Assembly: GCF_018143015.1 (NCBI RefSeq) | Contig: NC_054741.1 | Location: forward strand, 62,966,697 to 63,030,696 | DNA length: 64,000 nucleotides | Direction of reading: 5' to 3' | From: Lytechinus variegatus | Lineage: Eukaryota; Echinodermata; Echinoidea; Temnopleuroida; Toxopneustidae | Shown: piece after piece, positions 28,501 through 37,746 of the stretch | How positions within the stretch are numbered: the stretch's first letter is position 1 | Layout: every line of letters starts with the position of its first letter | Notes under the pieces: model-generated | Database searches by the model: none | Told to the model about the DNA's origin: nothing | The model's input: the letters and a program-made list of their open reading frames with translations, nothing else | Program-made: the position numbers and the translations under genes

Positions 28501-31500
28501 TGTCATCGAACACCGGTGCAGATTTTGCAAAATCGGTGCATCGAAAAAAAAAAAAAATACGTCGGCCGGCCGATTCGTTTGGTTTACACAATCAATCATC
28601 AAAATATCAGTAATGTCCAACTTTACTACTACTTACTTGATTTCTATTGCCCCCAAAATGAAACCGAATGAGTAATTATGATGCTATTCACCATTAATTT
28701 GAAGTTTATTTCGATCATAGTTCGAGTCTTACTCGTCTGCTCGTGCCGAGATAATTTATGCACGATGAATTCATGAATGGAAGTGGCCATCGATCGTGCA
28801 TGCGCAGTACTGTTCTTTAATCAAACCAGAAAATGGCCGGAAATTGACGCGATCAACGTAAAATAAATCTTGCTTTCATGAACAATATTAAAATCATGAC
28901 CATAGAACATTATTTAATCGTAATATTTAACAATAATTTGCATATGATAATCATTAATATGAATTTAGAGCTTGATGTGAAACGTTTGTATTTCGTTTCA
29001 ATTTTCAATGGCGGACATCTCATGACGATCGACTTGACTTCTTGAGTCGAGCTAGTGCACTTGTCTAAAAAAAATAATCATCACGTCAGGATTGATTCTC
29101 GAACATTGTCTACATGCAAAAACTCTGTTCAAGTTCGTAATATCACCATATAATATCATTTTACATGACAAAACAGAGAAAATTGCGTTTGATATTTTTT
29201 CCCATCAATTTGAAGCTAGTTTGTGCCCAACTTTGGGCTCTGATTTCATGAATGGGAAAATATGTCATACGTCATCAAACACGCATGCGCATTGTGCTTA
29301 TTTTCTCGGAGCTTGGAGGAGACGTCCAGAGATGGAACAATAGAAATAATCCCAGTATTATTTCTTCCATATGAACATAACATACTTTGCTGACATCGTC
29401 AATATTCTTAGTATGACCATAAAATCTTGTTAAATCGTAATAATTTAGATGAATTTAGGGCTCGATTCGACACATTCGTATTCATTTTGATCGCATGCTC
29501 AATTGCGTCTAAAAAACTGGATTGTCATTATCAGGATTAATTATCGAACATCGTCATAACTCATATTCCACAATCTTTCCTCACAATCGTTATATCAGCA
29601 TTGAATAGCAATTCAAATGACCATCCAGAGAAAATTACGTATTTATTCCCATAAATTTATTTGGAGCTCATTTTGGATCCAACTACACAATCTCAAGCAA
29701 GTTACAGCGCTCTCCGTTGATTGCAATTGTTTGCTGGCGCTGACGTCAAGCACGCCTGTCGTTTCGGGAGAGTGAGTGTACGGAGCTGCGGACGGGGCTA
29801 GTGAATGGACTGCGAATGCTAGTTGACCGAAAATCATTCGGATCGACTCTGCGTGATTCATGTCTTTATTATCGTTTCATTTTAAACTTATATGTTGTCA
29901 TCTGCAAATATCATTGTTGAAGATATTTTGGGAAGAATTCTGCTTTGGTCCCCGGCCTTTTTTGTGATCATGGAAAATACAAACGAACTTTGCTCTGTCA
30001 TCTGCTTGTGCAACGCTCACCCGGCCAACGCCAGCGCTAGCGCATACCGTCAGTGCGTAGTGCATATGCAAAGCGCATCGCATCGACGCAAAAACAAAAG
30101 ACAAAATTTCCCCGCCTTCAATATTCGATGCATCGATGTTCGATCGAATTAGAGCTGTCGAACACCGGTTTTCAAAAAAATCGATATGACTCAGGCTTAA
30201 AATTAAGCATGTTTGTGTCAACTGTTTAACAACTACTGAAAAGTTCATAAAGTAAATAGCGTTGGAATGATTTGATGGAAAAAAAGAACACGGACTGCCA
30301 AGGATACTCCAGGCAGCCACACGGACCTACACGGCAGCCACACGGACCATCCCGGATGGCTTTGCCAACCCGGCAGTCCACGGATGACGCCGGATGTTTT
30401 TGACAGTCAAAAACTGCCGTGTTGGCCTCCCAGACGTTCAAGGACCAACACGGACCACCCCGGACCTCCAAGGATGCCCAAGGAGCCAACACGGATCTCT
30501 CCCCGGACCACCCCGGATCAGATCCGGGGTGGTCCGGGCTCTATATGTGACTGGGGCTTTAACAAAAAGATTTCCATAAAGAAATTTACCTGTGTAAATG
30601 CTCTTGCCCATCTATCTGCAATATTTCCTATCTCCTCGTCACCACTGGACTGCAATACTTTGATAGCTTCCCCACCATTAGCATCGTGGAATGCTTCCGT
30701 TTCCTTGGCAATGAATTTGTCCAGTTCTTGTGTTAATTCTGAAATTTAAAAGATAGTTGCCAACTTGTCTTTAGGGAATAGTTAATGCCAGGAGTTAAAG
30801 ATCAATTTTTAAAACCAAGGAACAAACATCGGTAACATAATTTTCAATATTTGATCCGATAATCAGCATTATCACCCAAATCAGACATCTGAGCTGGTAA
30901 TTTGCAGAACCATATTGCTCTAGATATCTGAATATTAAGAAGAGATAGGTATATTGTTTGTATGCGCGTATTGACTTTGCATGCAGAGTCGATGCAAAAT
31001 ATACCGGTAGTTTCCCTGGTCTCACATCCGGGCATTTGAGGATGAGTAGAAAGAGATACGCTTCATAATGATCCACACAGCAACAATATACATCATAATA
31101 ATGACAACACTGGATCCATGTGCTGGATATGCGTCCCTAGGAATGTGATCTTATAATAACAAGGACGTTGTAATGGTAAAGTACAGAGCCTGGCACTTGG
31201 TATAAACATGACACAGTAGAACCATATCTTTGAAAGAAATATCACCATATTCATGATTTTTGCTTTGGATGATAATAAAAATATTGGCTCACTCTTCTTT
31301 CAGGGAACAAAATATATTGCCCTTAAAAGAACAATTAGCGACAGTGATTTTCCGTGATCACGGAAAACGGACGGAATTCACAGAAAGGGCCACTTGAAAT
31401 GTCGTGAACAACGATAAAATATTAAATTCTTAAAAAAGTGACCACTCTTCATCATAATTCAATACTGCCCCCCTGCATTCGCGCCTGTCCCACCAAACAC

Positions 31501-33917
31501 ACTTTCAAAAACTTTCAGATGACAGAGCTTGAATGAATTATTTAGTGAGAGTCTGAGTGAAAACAGAGTTATCTGCAACTCGATTCCTGAATAAAATACC
31601 GCCAGGTGACATTTATCATCATGAATGATCATGTTTATGAGATAAGACTCGCTACATTATGCATTAGTAGTAATTTAACCTACAACAATATGCATTGACT
31701 GCAGAGATGTCAAGTTCAAAGACCTAGTACTATGCCACCCATGGGTTCATATCGTCTCGCGAGCGAAGGATTATCAGTCATACGCACGCGACACACCACT
31801 ACACTTCGAAAATACAGTGGGCTTTTGCCCACATAAAATATTATGTATAAATAAATATTCCACATCCTGCTATGACACTTACCGAATCATTTAGATCCTT
31901 CCGTGACTTCTCCTTGAAGTTTCTTTCTAAAAATATGTATATTTTCTTGATCTTTAGTGAAGATTTTACGCAGATAGAAATCAGTCAGCGTTGATATCAA
32001 TTTTCTCCTGAAGAGGGCGCGCGATTTATATTCATATCAAAGACACGACAAGGGAAAGAATAGGCACCTACACTATTTTACACGCATATCGACGCAAGGC
32101 ATTACGCAAAGTCCGTAAAGTGTCCAATCTTTTCATTGTATAGACTTTGGTATACCGTATACGTATTATTGACGTTCGTCAAAGCTTGTACTGCTGGTTT
32201 CTTTCCAGGCACGTATATTATTTTCATTTTTTTTTATCAGTCATCTTTTTAAATTAATGCAAATGAGTGTTATCATCACCAATAATAATCATTAATTATG
32301 TTTTTTGAAGGCATTTCATTAATTGGTGCCCATAATTAGTAAATTAATCATGAGGATTGCGCATTCAAAGAATTTAGATACAGTTATAAAATTACCGAGG
32401 AGCTGAATCAAGGTTGTGAAATTATTAGCGCCACCAACGGGCTTCCTTGTATTTCCGTGGAAGAGACAAGCGAAGTCACTTTCGAGGCCGAGGTAAGCAA
32501 AATGTGCTTTTTTTATCGGATTATTATTTTATTATTATTTTTATATTCAACAAACTCTTGCTACTTACCGGCAAGAGCCCCGGTGCGTAGCGAGAAGGAG
32601 CTTCGGCAAATGTTAGGGTGTCTGAAGCCACACTGAAAAGTGTCAGCATAAAACAGGCTGATTTAGGGGAAAATATGGCACATATTTTTCGGGATGTTCA
32701 GGCTACTAGAAAAATGTGATCTGAATTGATTATTAACTTGTGTTTGGCATGTATGGAAAGAGAAAATTCAGGGGCTTCTTTTGACAGTAAGGACAAGTTT
32801 ATATGACCATTCTAAATGAGGATTTAGAGATAAATTGCAAACCCTTATTTTTGTGCGTGTTGAGATTGCCATTTCCCCATGCGTTTTCTATGGGAAAATG
32901 AAATTTCTGTTTTGCATAATTTTTTCACTTTGTCGCAATTTTTCATTGTGATCTGGTTTCCAAATCTTTATAAAAATCATACCATCAGAAAGAGCATAAA
33001 AAATCCTATTTGACTCTTTATGGACAAGTTTTTGGCATTAATACTAAATTTATAACAGCTCTCGGAAGCTAAAAATTTGGATTTGTGTGTGTCCATTTCT
33101 TAACTACACAGTCTATGGCAGAAAAATGCTGAAAATTGACCTAATTTCATTCTTCTTTTTTGCAGCCAATAATTGGATTTTTTTCAAAAATGTTACATTT
33201 CTGTAAGTCTGAAGGTCATTTCTCTTCAAATTCACAAAGAAAATGTGATATTTTCTTGAAATAAGAAAAATAATTTTTTTCTCCAGACACCCTTCGAATA
33301 TTACTTCAGCAATGAAGCGATGTTTGCCGACTACTTCGAAATCCAGGGTCAAACACGGTCTATTGTACGAGGTTAGTACATACTAACCTCGTACAATGTG
33401 TGAGTGGTGCTATGCGTGAGGTTTTCTGTGAATCTGAGTGATATCACAGACATTGTGACTTTGTGTACAATGTATATGGGGATAGGCTGTGATAGTTGCA
33501 TGAGACAGATTTGAGGGGATGAACAAGAGTCCATAATGCTTGAGTTGGTAGCTCTGTCTCTGTGACATTATGCAAAAATCATCCAACGCATGTCAGTCAA
33601 CGCACATTATCATGATTATGCGTCGCTGCGACATTATCCGATCGGTTGTAAACAAGGCCTACGTCTACCACGATCAGATTGACAGAAAACGCAAAAACAA
33701 GTGAATGGGACTGAAGTTTGAACAAGATATGACCGAGACAGGTTTATTTATGAAGCTTACCCTTTTCCACGAAACATGGGAGATTGTGTGCACACGTCAA
33801 CCGTCCAACGAATTCTTCAGCTGAAATTTTTAAAGGTATAGTAATTGGTACAGCTAATTTTGTCAAATATTCCTTTGTTTTGAAGGAAAACGTAAATTCT
33901 TTCTGCACAGAGTCCAT
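13522..33917 (-). CDS. FERRY3: FERRY complex subunit 3 (C12orf4 homologue), complete, 13 coding exons
   Basis: Exons from the start: 33761-33917, 30590-30738, 26893-27074, 25009-25108, 21725-21846, 21114-21211, 20090-20174, 19355-19476, 18848-18979, 17994-18077, 17149-17351, 15697-15822 and 13522-13629. All junctions are AG/GT and every phase matches, giving 1,668 nt or 555 residues; the human protein is about 552. Recognisable blocks in order: NLPCFVEKG (exon 1), [18 protein letters not shown] (exon 3), [11 protein letters not shown] (exon 4), [14 protein letters not shown] (exon 5), [11 protein letters not shown] (exon 6), [13 protein letters not shown] (exon 8), [19 protein letters not shown] (exon 11), [13 protein letters not shown] (exon 12) and [11 protein letters not shown] (exon 13). 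In mammals FERRY3 is a core subunit of the five-part FERRY complex, a Rab5 effector that links mRNAs to early endosomes. The start is the only in-frame ATG before the conserved first block. The exon 9-10 region is Ser/Gly-rich, as in human. Confidence 0.96.
13701..14283. mobile_element. MITE family 3, copy 1 (CTTAAAGGGATCGTTTAAC ends)
   Basis: The left end CTTAAAGGGATCGTTTAACT is matched at the right by the reverse complement of TGAAATGATTACTTTAAG. Left interior AAAAAATTCTCAAACTGAG and right GAGAATTTTTTAAAT are also inverted relatives. A second, more diverged copy is at 34897-35290. It lies in the last FERRY3 intron. Confidence 0.7.
14291..14580 (-). mobile_element. tRNA-derived SINE, minus strand
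   Basis: Read on the minus strand, the head has a pol III A box (TGGTCGAGTGG, plus 559-569 of this kilobase) and a B box (AGTTCAAATCC, 14515-14525). A body follows containing AAATGGGTACCGGCAAGAAG and CTAGCTTAGCCGGGGTAATG. It shares body and head with the opposite-strand copy at 14731-15032. Confidence 0.85.
14731..15032 (+). mobile_element. tRNA-derived SINE, plus strand
   Basis: The A box TGGCCCAGAGG is at 14742-14752 and the B box GGTTCAAATCC at 14786-14796. The body shares GGTACCGGCAGGAAGTAGTTC and AGCTTAGCCGGGGTAATG with the neighbouring minus-strand copy. It ends in GCGCTATATAAGTAGCCACC and an ATT-rich tail at 15018-15032. Confidence 0.88.
15125..15345. repeat. TAGACCA-type degenerate repeat
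   Basis: Recurring short motifs (TTAGACCAAATGG, TAGTCTACATGG, GTTAGACCATG) separated by 10-30 bp. The same style of sequence occurs at 55050-55196 and 55429-55500 around another element. Confidence 0.45.
15388..15668. mobile_element. MITE with GGTTTAACTTATACTCAGG ends
   Basis: The left arm carries GGTTTAACTTATACTCAGG and AAAGTTGTGGTTTAAG. The right arm carries CTTAAACCACAACTTTAAAC and CTGAGTTTATGTTAAACC, an imperfect inverted repeat of about 45 bp. It is noncoding and ends about 30 bp before FERRY3 exon 12. Confidence 0.75.
15906..16305. mobile_element. MITE with GGCTCACACTATACGATYC ends
   Basis: Left GGACCGGCTCACACTATACG and right GGATCGCACAGTGTGAGAC form imperfect terminal inverted repeats around 400 bp of noncoding sequence in a FERRY3 intron. 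Confidence 0.65.
16889..17070. mobile_element. Short MITE with TTTCACAAAGCTGT ends
   Basis: Left GGGAGTTTCACAAAGCTGTT plus TGTAAGGTAAGAGCC is inverted at the right as CTCTTAACTTACACACAGC plus TTTATGAAATGGCCCC. The arms are about 50 bp. It ends about 80 bp before FERRY3 exon 11. Confidence 0.75.
18157..18516. repeat. 32-bp tandem repeat, about 11 copies
   Basis: The monomer is AATTTATATCTAAACTATGT followed by GTACAACACGAC. Eleven units are contiguous with only point changes and one local expansion (ACACAACAC near 18410). There are no unique spacers, so this is a minisatellite and not a CRISPR array. It begins 80 bp upstream of FERRY3 exon 10 in gene orientation. Confidence 0.95.
19903..19925. 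repeat. Poly-G tract
   Basis: A G-rich run with one AA interruption in a FERRY3 intron. Similar G runs are at 20563-20580, 51767-51782 and 63908-63920. They could form G-quadruplexes and are error-prone in assembly. Confidence 0.9.
20230..21070. repeat. Diverged relative of MITE family 4 (see 26215-26823)
   Basis: Blocks such as CACTGAAAATTTAATCAAGA, TTTTGTGAAAACTGTTATATG and TTTCATAAAACAGTATCATTG are relatives of the arms of the element at 26215-26823. The outer ends are too degraded to define. Confidence 0.45.
22473..22687. mobile_element. MITE family 1, intact copy
   Basis: The left end TGGGGGGTGATTCACGAAG and the right end CTTTGTGAAACACCCCCTG are inverted repeats, with inner TTAAGTGTGACTT / AAGTCATACTTAA also paired. 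The same right end occurs at 2105-2137. Confidence 0.8.
22804..23782. mobile_element. 0.98-kb element with long inverted repeats and TA flanks
   Basis: TA-CACTCGGCAAAAAAAGTT at the left mirrors AACTTTTTCTTGCTGAGTG-TA at the right. Arms of about 170-200 bp share ATTATTGTATGTCAACATG, GACAATATTCCTCTTCC and CCATGCATGACT in inverted order. The TA dinucleotides suit Tc1/mariner-type insertion. An 82-codon minus-strand frame in the centre (23247-23495) has no recognised domain. Confidence 0.85.
24340..24406. repeat. Short hairpin with CRE-like TGACGTCA
   Basis: ACGTCACCTCAGTGAATAT (24340-24358) is followed by its imperfect reverse complement ATATTCACTAAGGTGACGT (24388-24406), extending into TGACGTCA. 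It may be a very short MITE or the core of one. Confidence 0.6.
24612..24841. mobile_element. Small MITE with TATAATATAGCAGATATTGCC ends
   Basis: Left TATAATATAGCAGATATTG and right GGCAATATCTGTATAATAT are inverted repeats around about 190 bp of noncoding DNA. It lies 170 bp from FERRY3 exon 4. Confidence 0.6.
26215..26823. mobile_element. MITE family 4 with AAAGGTCAAGTCCGCCCCAG ends
   Basis: The left end AAAGGTCAAGTCCGCCCCAG and CAAAAAGTTGATTTGAATA are inverted at the right as CAAGTCAGCTTTTTGCTGGG and TGAACTTGTCCTTT. Arms of about 150 bp continue with ATTTCATCAAAACCGGATG / ACATCCGATTTTGATGAAA. It ends 70 bp short of FERRY3 exon 3. Confidence 0.85.
27586..27885. repeat. 21-bp minisatellite (CACGTCAGCTACACGGACCAA)
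   Basis: About a dozen variants of a 21-bp unit alternate CACGTCAGC(T/A)ACACGGACCAA. It grew from the CACGGACC-rich arm of the surrounding transposon. The open frames across it are repeat artefacts. Confidence 0.9.
28024..30268. mobile_element. Fold-back MITE (family 5) split by a later insertion
   Basis: The left half at about 28024-28083 (AGTAAAAACGCTGTTTTTTA, TTTACTGTTTTAACAGTAG) and the right half at about 30205-30268 (GTTTAACAACTACTGAAAAG, AAGTAAATAGCGTTG) correspond to the two arms of the intact palindrome at 55197-55428. Between them lies the 1.74-kb element at 28459-30199. Confidence 0.55.
28459..30199. mobile_element. Nested 1.74-kb element with TAAGCCTGAGTC ends
   Basis: TAAGCCTGAGTCGAATCGAT at the left mirrors ATCGATATGACTCAGGCTTA at the right. 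Subterminal CGGTGTTCGATCGATGTC and TTCGATCGAATTAG / CGAACACCGG blocks repeat in both arms. The interior has only short frames and no recognisable transposase, so it is probably non-autonomous. Confidence 0.8.
33362..33397. repeat. 36-bp near-perfect palindrome
   Basis: ATTGTACGAGGTTAGTA, two bases (CA), then TACTAACCTCGTACAAT: 17-bp perfect arms. It lies in FERRY3 intron 1 and covers a possible plus-strand splice donor (GAG|GTTAGT at 33371/33372). Confidence 0.95.
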
Positions 33918-34182
33918 TCTTCCTCGCGCTCGCTCTGGATCAATCAAAATTGTGGGCGTGTCGTCGTCGAGAGACCTAGAGCTAGCTAGCTACGCGAATA
34001 GCGCTAGCCTAGCAGCGCTGACCATGATCATGACCATTGATATTGTTTTTCTCATAATTGTTTTTCGTATGTCTATTGCTATATTGAATGAAAACATTCT
34101 TTCGGAATTGTTACAAACAGATGGATGAAGAAGAACAAAATCCATGATGAAATAGAATCTTGTTCATGTTTATATCAACTTC

Positions 34183-34600
34183 AAGGGCGGAAATCTCTCC
34201 CAAAAGTATAGGCCGGGGCTAGCTGGTTGTCAAAAAAGGTTATCACCTCAAATGGCTCAAATGTGAGGTCATCATCTCGTCCAAAATGCATGTTTTATTT
34301 CGATTTTGAATGCTGTATTTCTTTCCATCATAAAATACTAAAAATAGTAGGGACCATTTGGATTTTTTGGGGACAAGCAATAAAAAATATAAATAATAAA
34401 TAAAAAAAGTTATCACCAACAATGTAAGGTCATCTCGTCCAAAATACATGTTTTATTTTGATTTTGAATGCTTTATTTCTTTCCATCATAAAAGACCCAA
34501 AATAGCAGGGAGGATATTTGATATGGTGTCTCGCTACTATTTTGGATGGGGGCGGGGGTGGACGCGTCCCCAGTGCCCCCTCGGGATTTCCGCCCATGGA
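34183..34600. repeat. Inverted-end repeat with an internal tandem duplication
   Basis: GGGCGGAAATCT (34184-34196) and GGATTTCCGCCC (34583-34594) are inverted. Between them a block of about 105-130 bp (AGGTCATC..CTCGTCCAAAAT, CATGTTTTATTTCGATTTTG, TTCTTTCCATCATAAAA) occurs twice, at about 34226-34355 and 34403-34510. Confidence 0.65.
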
Positions 34601-34896
34601 TAATTGGATATATTATGACATGGTTTTGAATACCCGGCCTCCCCGCCAGCAAAGAGCTATTCGTGTGCCCCTAACAGAAATGAAGTGATAATCAAAAGGC
34701 TTTTGAATATGTCCTATATCACTTCACTTCTGTAAGTTTCTTTTATTGAGGTTCATGATGTAAAATAAGTGGAAAATATTCAAAATATAATGTAAAACCT
34801 ATCGCTTGATTAAAAATGTAAAGTTTTCATCTCTGGATCCGCGCCTGCCGGACCCCCTACAAGTTTGACTCGTAAAGCCACCGACCTCCCCTCCCC

Positions 34897-35290
34897 CTTA
34901 AAGGTATATTGTTTAACTTTGTGAGCGGCCGAGGTTTAAAAAATTTTCAAACCAAGATTAAACATGTGTACAAGTGCATGTATTGGAACTAATATACCCT
35001 GAAAACAACCATTATTGAGAATGAAAAGCTAAAAATACAAGGCAAACCCCGATTTTGTAAATAGGCGTCTTATAGATGCCTAAATAGTACCAAAGAGTAT
35101 GGGATGAAATTAGGATGGTGTTTCCGGTCACTTTATATTTCAATTTTTGAAGCACTAAATAATTATTTTCGAACGCAATTTTTCTGGGATTCATTTTTGT
35201 AACATATCACAGACACAGGTGTCAAGAGTGTTCTAGCTCAGATTTTTAAAAAGTCAAACCAATTTTAACCAATTAAGTGAACGAAAATAT
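34897..35290. mobile_element. MITE family 3, copy 2 (diverged)
   Basis: TTAAAGGTATATTGTTTAACTTTGTGAGC matches the left end of the element at 13701, followed by AAACATGTGTACAAGTGC in the same order. The right end is weak (TTTTTAAAAAGTC near 35250). Confidence 0.6.
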
Positions 35291-36369
35291 CCCTCACAGA
35301 AATCAATAATTGTGTCGATCATTCCCCTTCCCAACCAGGACAACCGATCGATCGACACCCATGATAATCAGAATGCGAGCGAGCAGCCCGAGGTAAAAGT
35401 TTAGTCTTTATTAGACCCTAAAAAATTGCACATTTTAGGAAATTGTATAATCACGACCAGCTAGGGTGCGTATAATATGCGGAGCCGAAACAAGCCGAAA
35501 TAGAAATACTGACATGAAAGACGTGAAATTTTGAAGACTCATTTGTCTGCTAAGTTTGCGATCTTGTTGATAAAATAAATTAATTTTTCCCTTTTCCTTT
35601 GCGCCTTTTTTTTCCCTTTCTTTCATTTTCCTTGTCCATTTCCTTTGTTTTATTATACTTTTCATTATACCCTGTGTTGAGCGCATATAAGCTAGCATCG
35701 TGACGACGAGGCTGTTTCGGCCCCGAACTCCTTCACTATTTTCGATAGCCTGGATGCAGGGCCGTTTTTGCACGGCGGCCTGTTTATTTCAATCTTCTCT
35801 TGATTTTCTCTTGAACCACATTTTCATCTCTCCCTTTCCTTTTCCTTTCCCCTTCAAACCATTTCCTTCTTTCTTTCCATTTTGTGCATGACTTGTGTTT
35901 GTGTGTGGGGGGGTGGGGTGATGAATGGAAAGACTCTTGCCCCTTACCCCGGCAGAGAGCTCAGATATAGCTCTTTCGTTTACATTGACCTATGCTCATG
36001 ATCAGACACATGTCTCTTCATTTTTTCCAATTTCTTTTATTCCCCCTTATTCTCTTTCCAATTGCTCCCCCCTCTTCATTCTTTTATTTCTGTTTTTCTT
36101 CTCTCACTTTCCATTCTCCCCTTTGTTCTCTCTCTCTTTCCCTTTATCTTTTTTTCTACCCTTCTTCATTACTTTCTTTTCATCCTATTTCTTTCTCTTT
36201 TCCCCTGTCTATCCCTGTCCATTTTCTTTGTGTGTGTGTGTGTAGAGGGGCGTTATTGGCAATGCCTCGGCCCCATGGATACGCGACTGCATGGTTGTGA
36301 TCTATTGTCAAGTGCCCTTCATAAAAAAATGTTGTTGTTCGAGAGTTATTTAATCAGAGACATAGCAGC

Positions 36370-36610
36370 ACACTGTAAAAACTGTGGTGTTAAAACTGAC
36401 ACCAATTGGTGTTGATAGAGGACCACACCCTGAGGTGTTAAAATAACACCCTAGAGATTGAACATAGCACCAAAAATGTAAATGTATCAACCAAAGGTGT
36501 TGTAATAACATCTATAGGTGTAAAACTAACACCACCAATTTAACACCGGTGTAAAATAACTGGTGTGGTCTCCTATGTACACCGGTTAGCATCACAGTTT
36601 TTGCTGTGCA
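36370..36610. mobile_element. MITE family 6 copy (GGTGTTAAAACTGACACCAA)
   Basis: CACTGTAAAAACTGTGG at the left and CACAGTTTTTGCTGTGC at the right are inverted. The interior has repeated GGTGTTA/TAACACC units. Nearly the same order of blocks (GTGTTAAAACTGACACCAAT, AGAGGACCACACCCTGAGG, CACCAATTTAACACCGG) is found at 59630-59848. Confidence 0.85.
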
Positions 36611-37526
36611 GTTTCGTCCGTGACTCTGAACAAACGGCATATTTGCAATTATTCGTCAGCTCAACTCACGACCAAACTGCTGTTCTTGTTCACCAAAGAC
36701 CACCCAGCTGTTTCAATCTTCTTTGACGGGTATTTTCAATGCATTTATCATGTTTATAGTGTTATTATCCTACCCCCATTACACTTGCGAAAAGTTCCTA
36801 TTGGTCGACAGGTAATAATAACAATTTACATATTATGATACATATTGTGCACCCAATGGTGGTGGTATAATGATAATGCCACTTATGAGTCCTAAGAATT
36901 AAATCTGTCCCAGTCAACTTATTTTCATGCTATATATTTTCAGGCTTCTATATCAATTTTGTGTGCCATCCCTATAAGATTGAATGACGACGATCATCAC
37001 GATAAATCATTGCACCCACTTGATCAATGAAGAAAGAAATCTATGAACCATTTTATGAGGCCGCCATCATTTTCAAGATTGACAGCTCACGATGGCGGTC
37101 TCCTGCATTCGTTTAAACTGTTATTTTCTTTTAATTAAATATTGCTTTTTGTTGATATTTATTTTTCATTGCTTTATTATGACTATTGCTTTATCGTTTT
37201 GAAAAAAACTTAAATGTATCACCTAGATGTTATGTTGCATATTTATCTTGAATGCAGAAATAACATCAAATCAAATCAATAAAGATAGTTCTAGCGTATT
37301 TTAGAATCCACTCCGCAGACACTTTTTGGAACGTTGATTACCTATTGAAAATGCCCGTGGAATCACAACGGGCAGATCAGAGGTCAATGTTGAAAGTTGG
37401 TGGACCGGGACAGCACATCGTTTCAGACAGGACGGAAAATTGCAAATATGCCGTTTGAATTGTGCAGAAGTTATTACGACACTGCAGTTTTGATTCACCG
37501 ATTTTGGCTGCTTTATTCATGTTATT

Positions 37527-37746
37527 ACACTGCAAAAACTCCGGTGTTGATTTAACACCAGCCCAGAATGTATTATATATGTCCACACCAGAGAAGTATT
37601 GAAACAACACCAGTTTGGAATCAACCCGATGCTATCTGGTCTGAGGCCAAGACGAAACTGGTGTTATTTAACACTTCTCTGGTGTGGATATAGGCCTATA
37701 TAGATTCCGGGCTGGTGTTAAATCAACACCAGAGTTTTTGCAGTGT
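37527..37746. mobile_element. Palindromic MITE with ACACTGCAAAAACTCCGGTG ends
   Basis: ACACTGCAAAAACTCCGGTG at the left is inverted at the right (CACCAGAGTTTTTGCAGTGT). GTTGATTTAACACCAGCCC is also mirrored, giving arms of about 80-90 bp. It is related in style to the GGTGTTA elements at 36370 and 59630. Confidence 0.85.

Larger units (their letters stand above)
27477..30561. mobile_element. Composite 3.1-kb element with AAGCCCCAGTCACATATA ends and TA flanks
   Basis: TAAAGCCCCAGTCACATATA at 27477-27496 is perfectly inverted at 30542-30561. TA at each outer edge may be the target duplication. Next to both ends are GC-rich CACGG/CCGG-rich arms with ACACGGACC-type repeats; the left arm has expanded into a minisatellite (27586-27885). 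The interior is occupied by two further elements, at 28024-30268 and 28459-30199. The whole stack lies in FERRY3 intron 2 and ends 28 bp from exon 2. Confidence 0.85.
32400..36353 (+). other. Speculative four-exon plus-strand transcript across the FERRY3 5' end
   Basis: Four segments have splice-consensus borders: a possible noncoding exon ending at 32492 (GAG|GTAAGC), 33287-33371 (TTTTTTTCTCCAG| to GAG|GTTAGT) with an ATG at 33312, 35339-35392 (CCCAACCAG| to GAG|GTAAAA), and 36246-36353 (GTGTGTGTAG| to a TAA at 36351) after a 400-base pyrimidine-rich tract. The phases are compatible and would encode 73 residues ending in a Cys-rich tail (KKCCCSRVI). No family is recognised. Chance is a real alternative, especially as one donor is inside a palindrome. 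Confidence 0.15.

Noticed and set aside
33918..33947. N-terminal extension of FERRY3 by ten residues
   Set aside because: It would start at TTG; the first ATG in frame is at 33917 and fits the conserved N-terminus.
35925..36415. Three overlapping Ser/Phe/Leu-rich plus-strand frames of 102-117 codons
   Set aside because: They arise from a pyrimidine-rich tract; composition explains them. The tract may at most serve as a splice polypyrimidine region.
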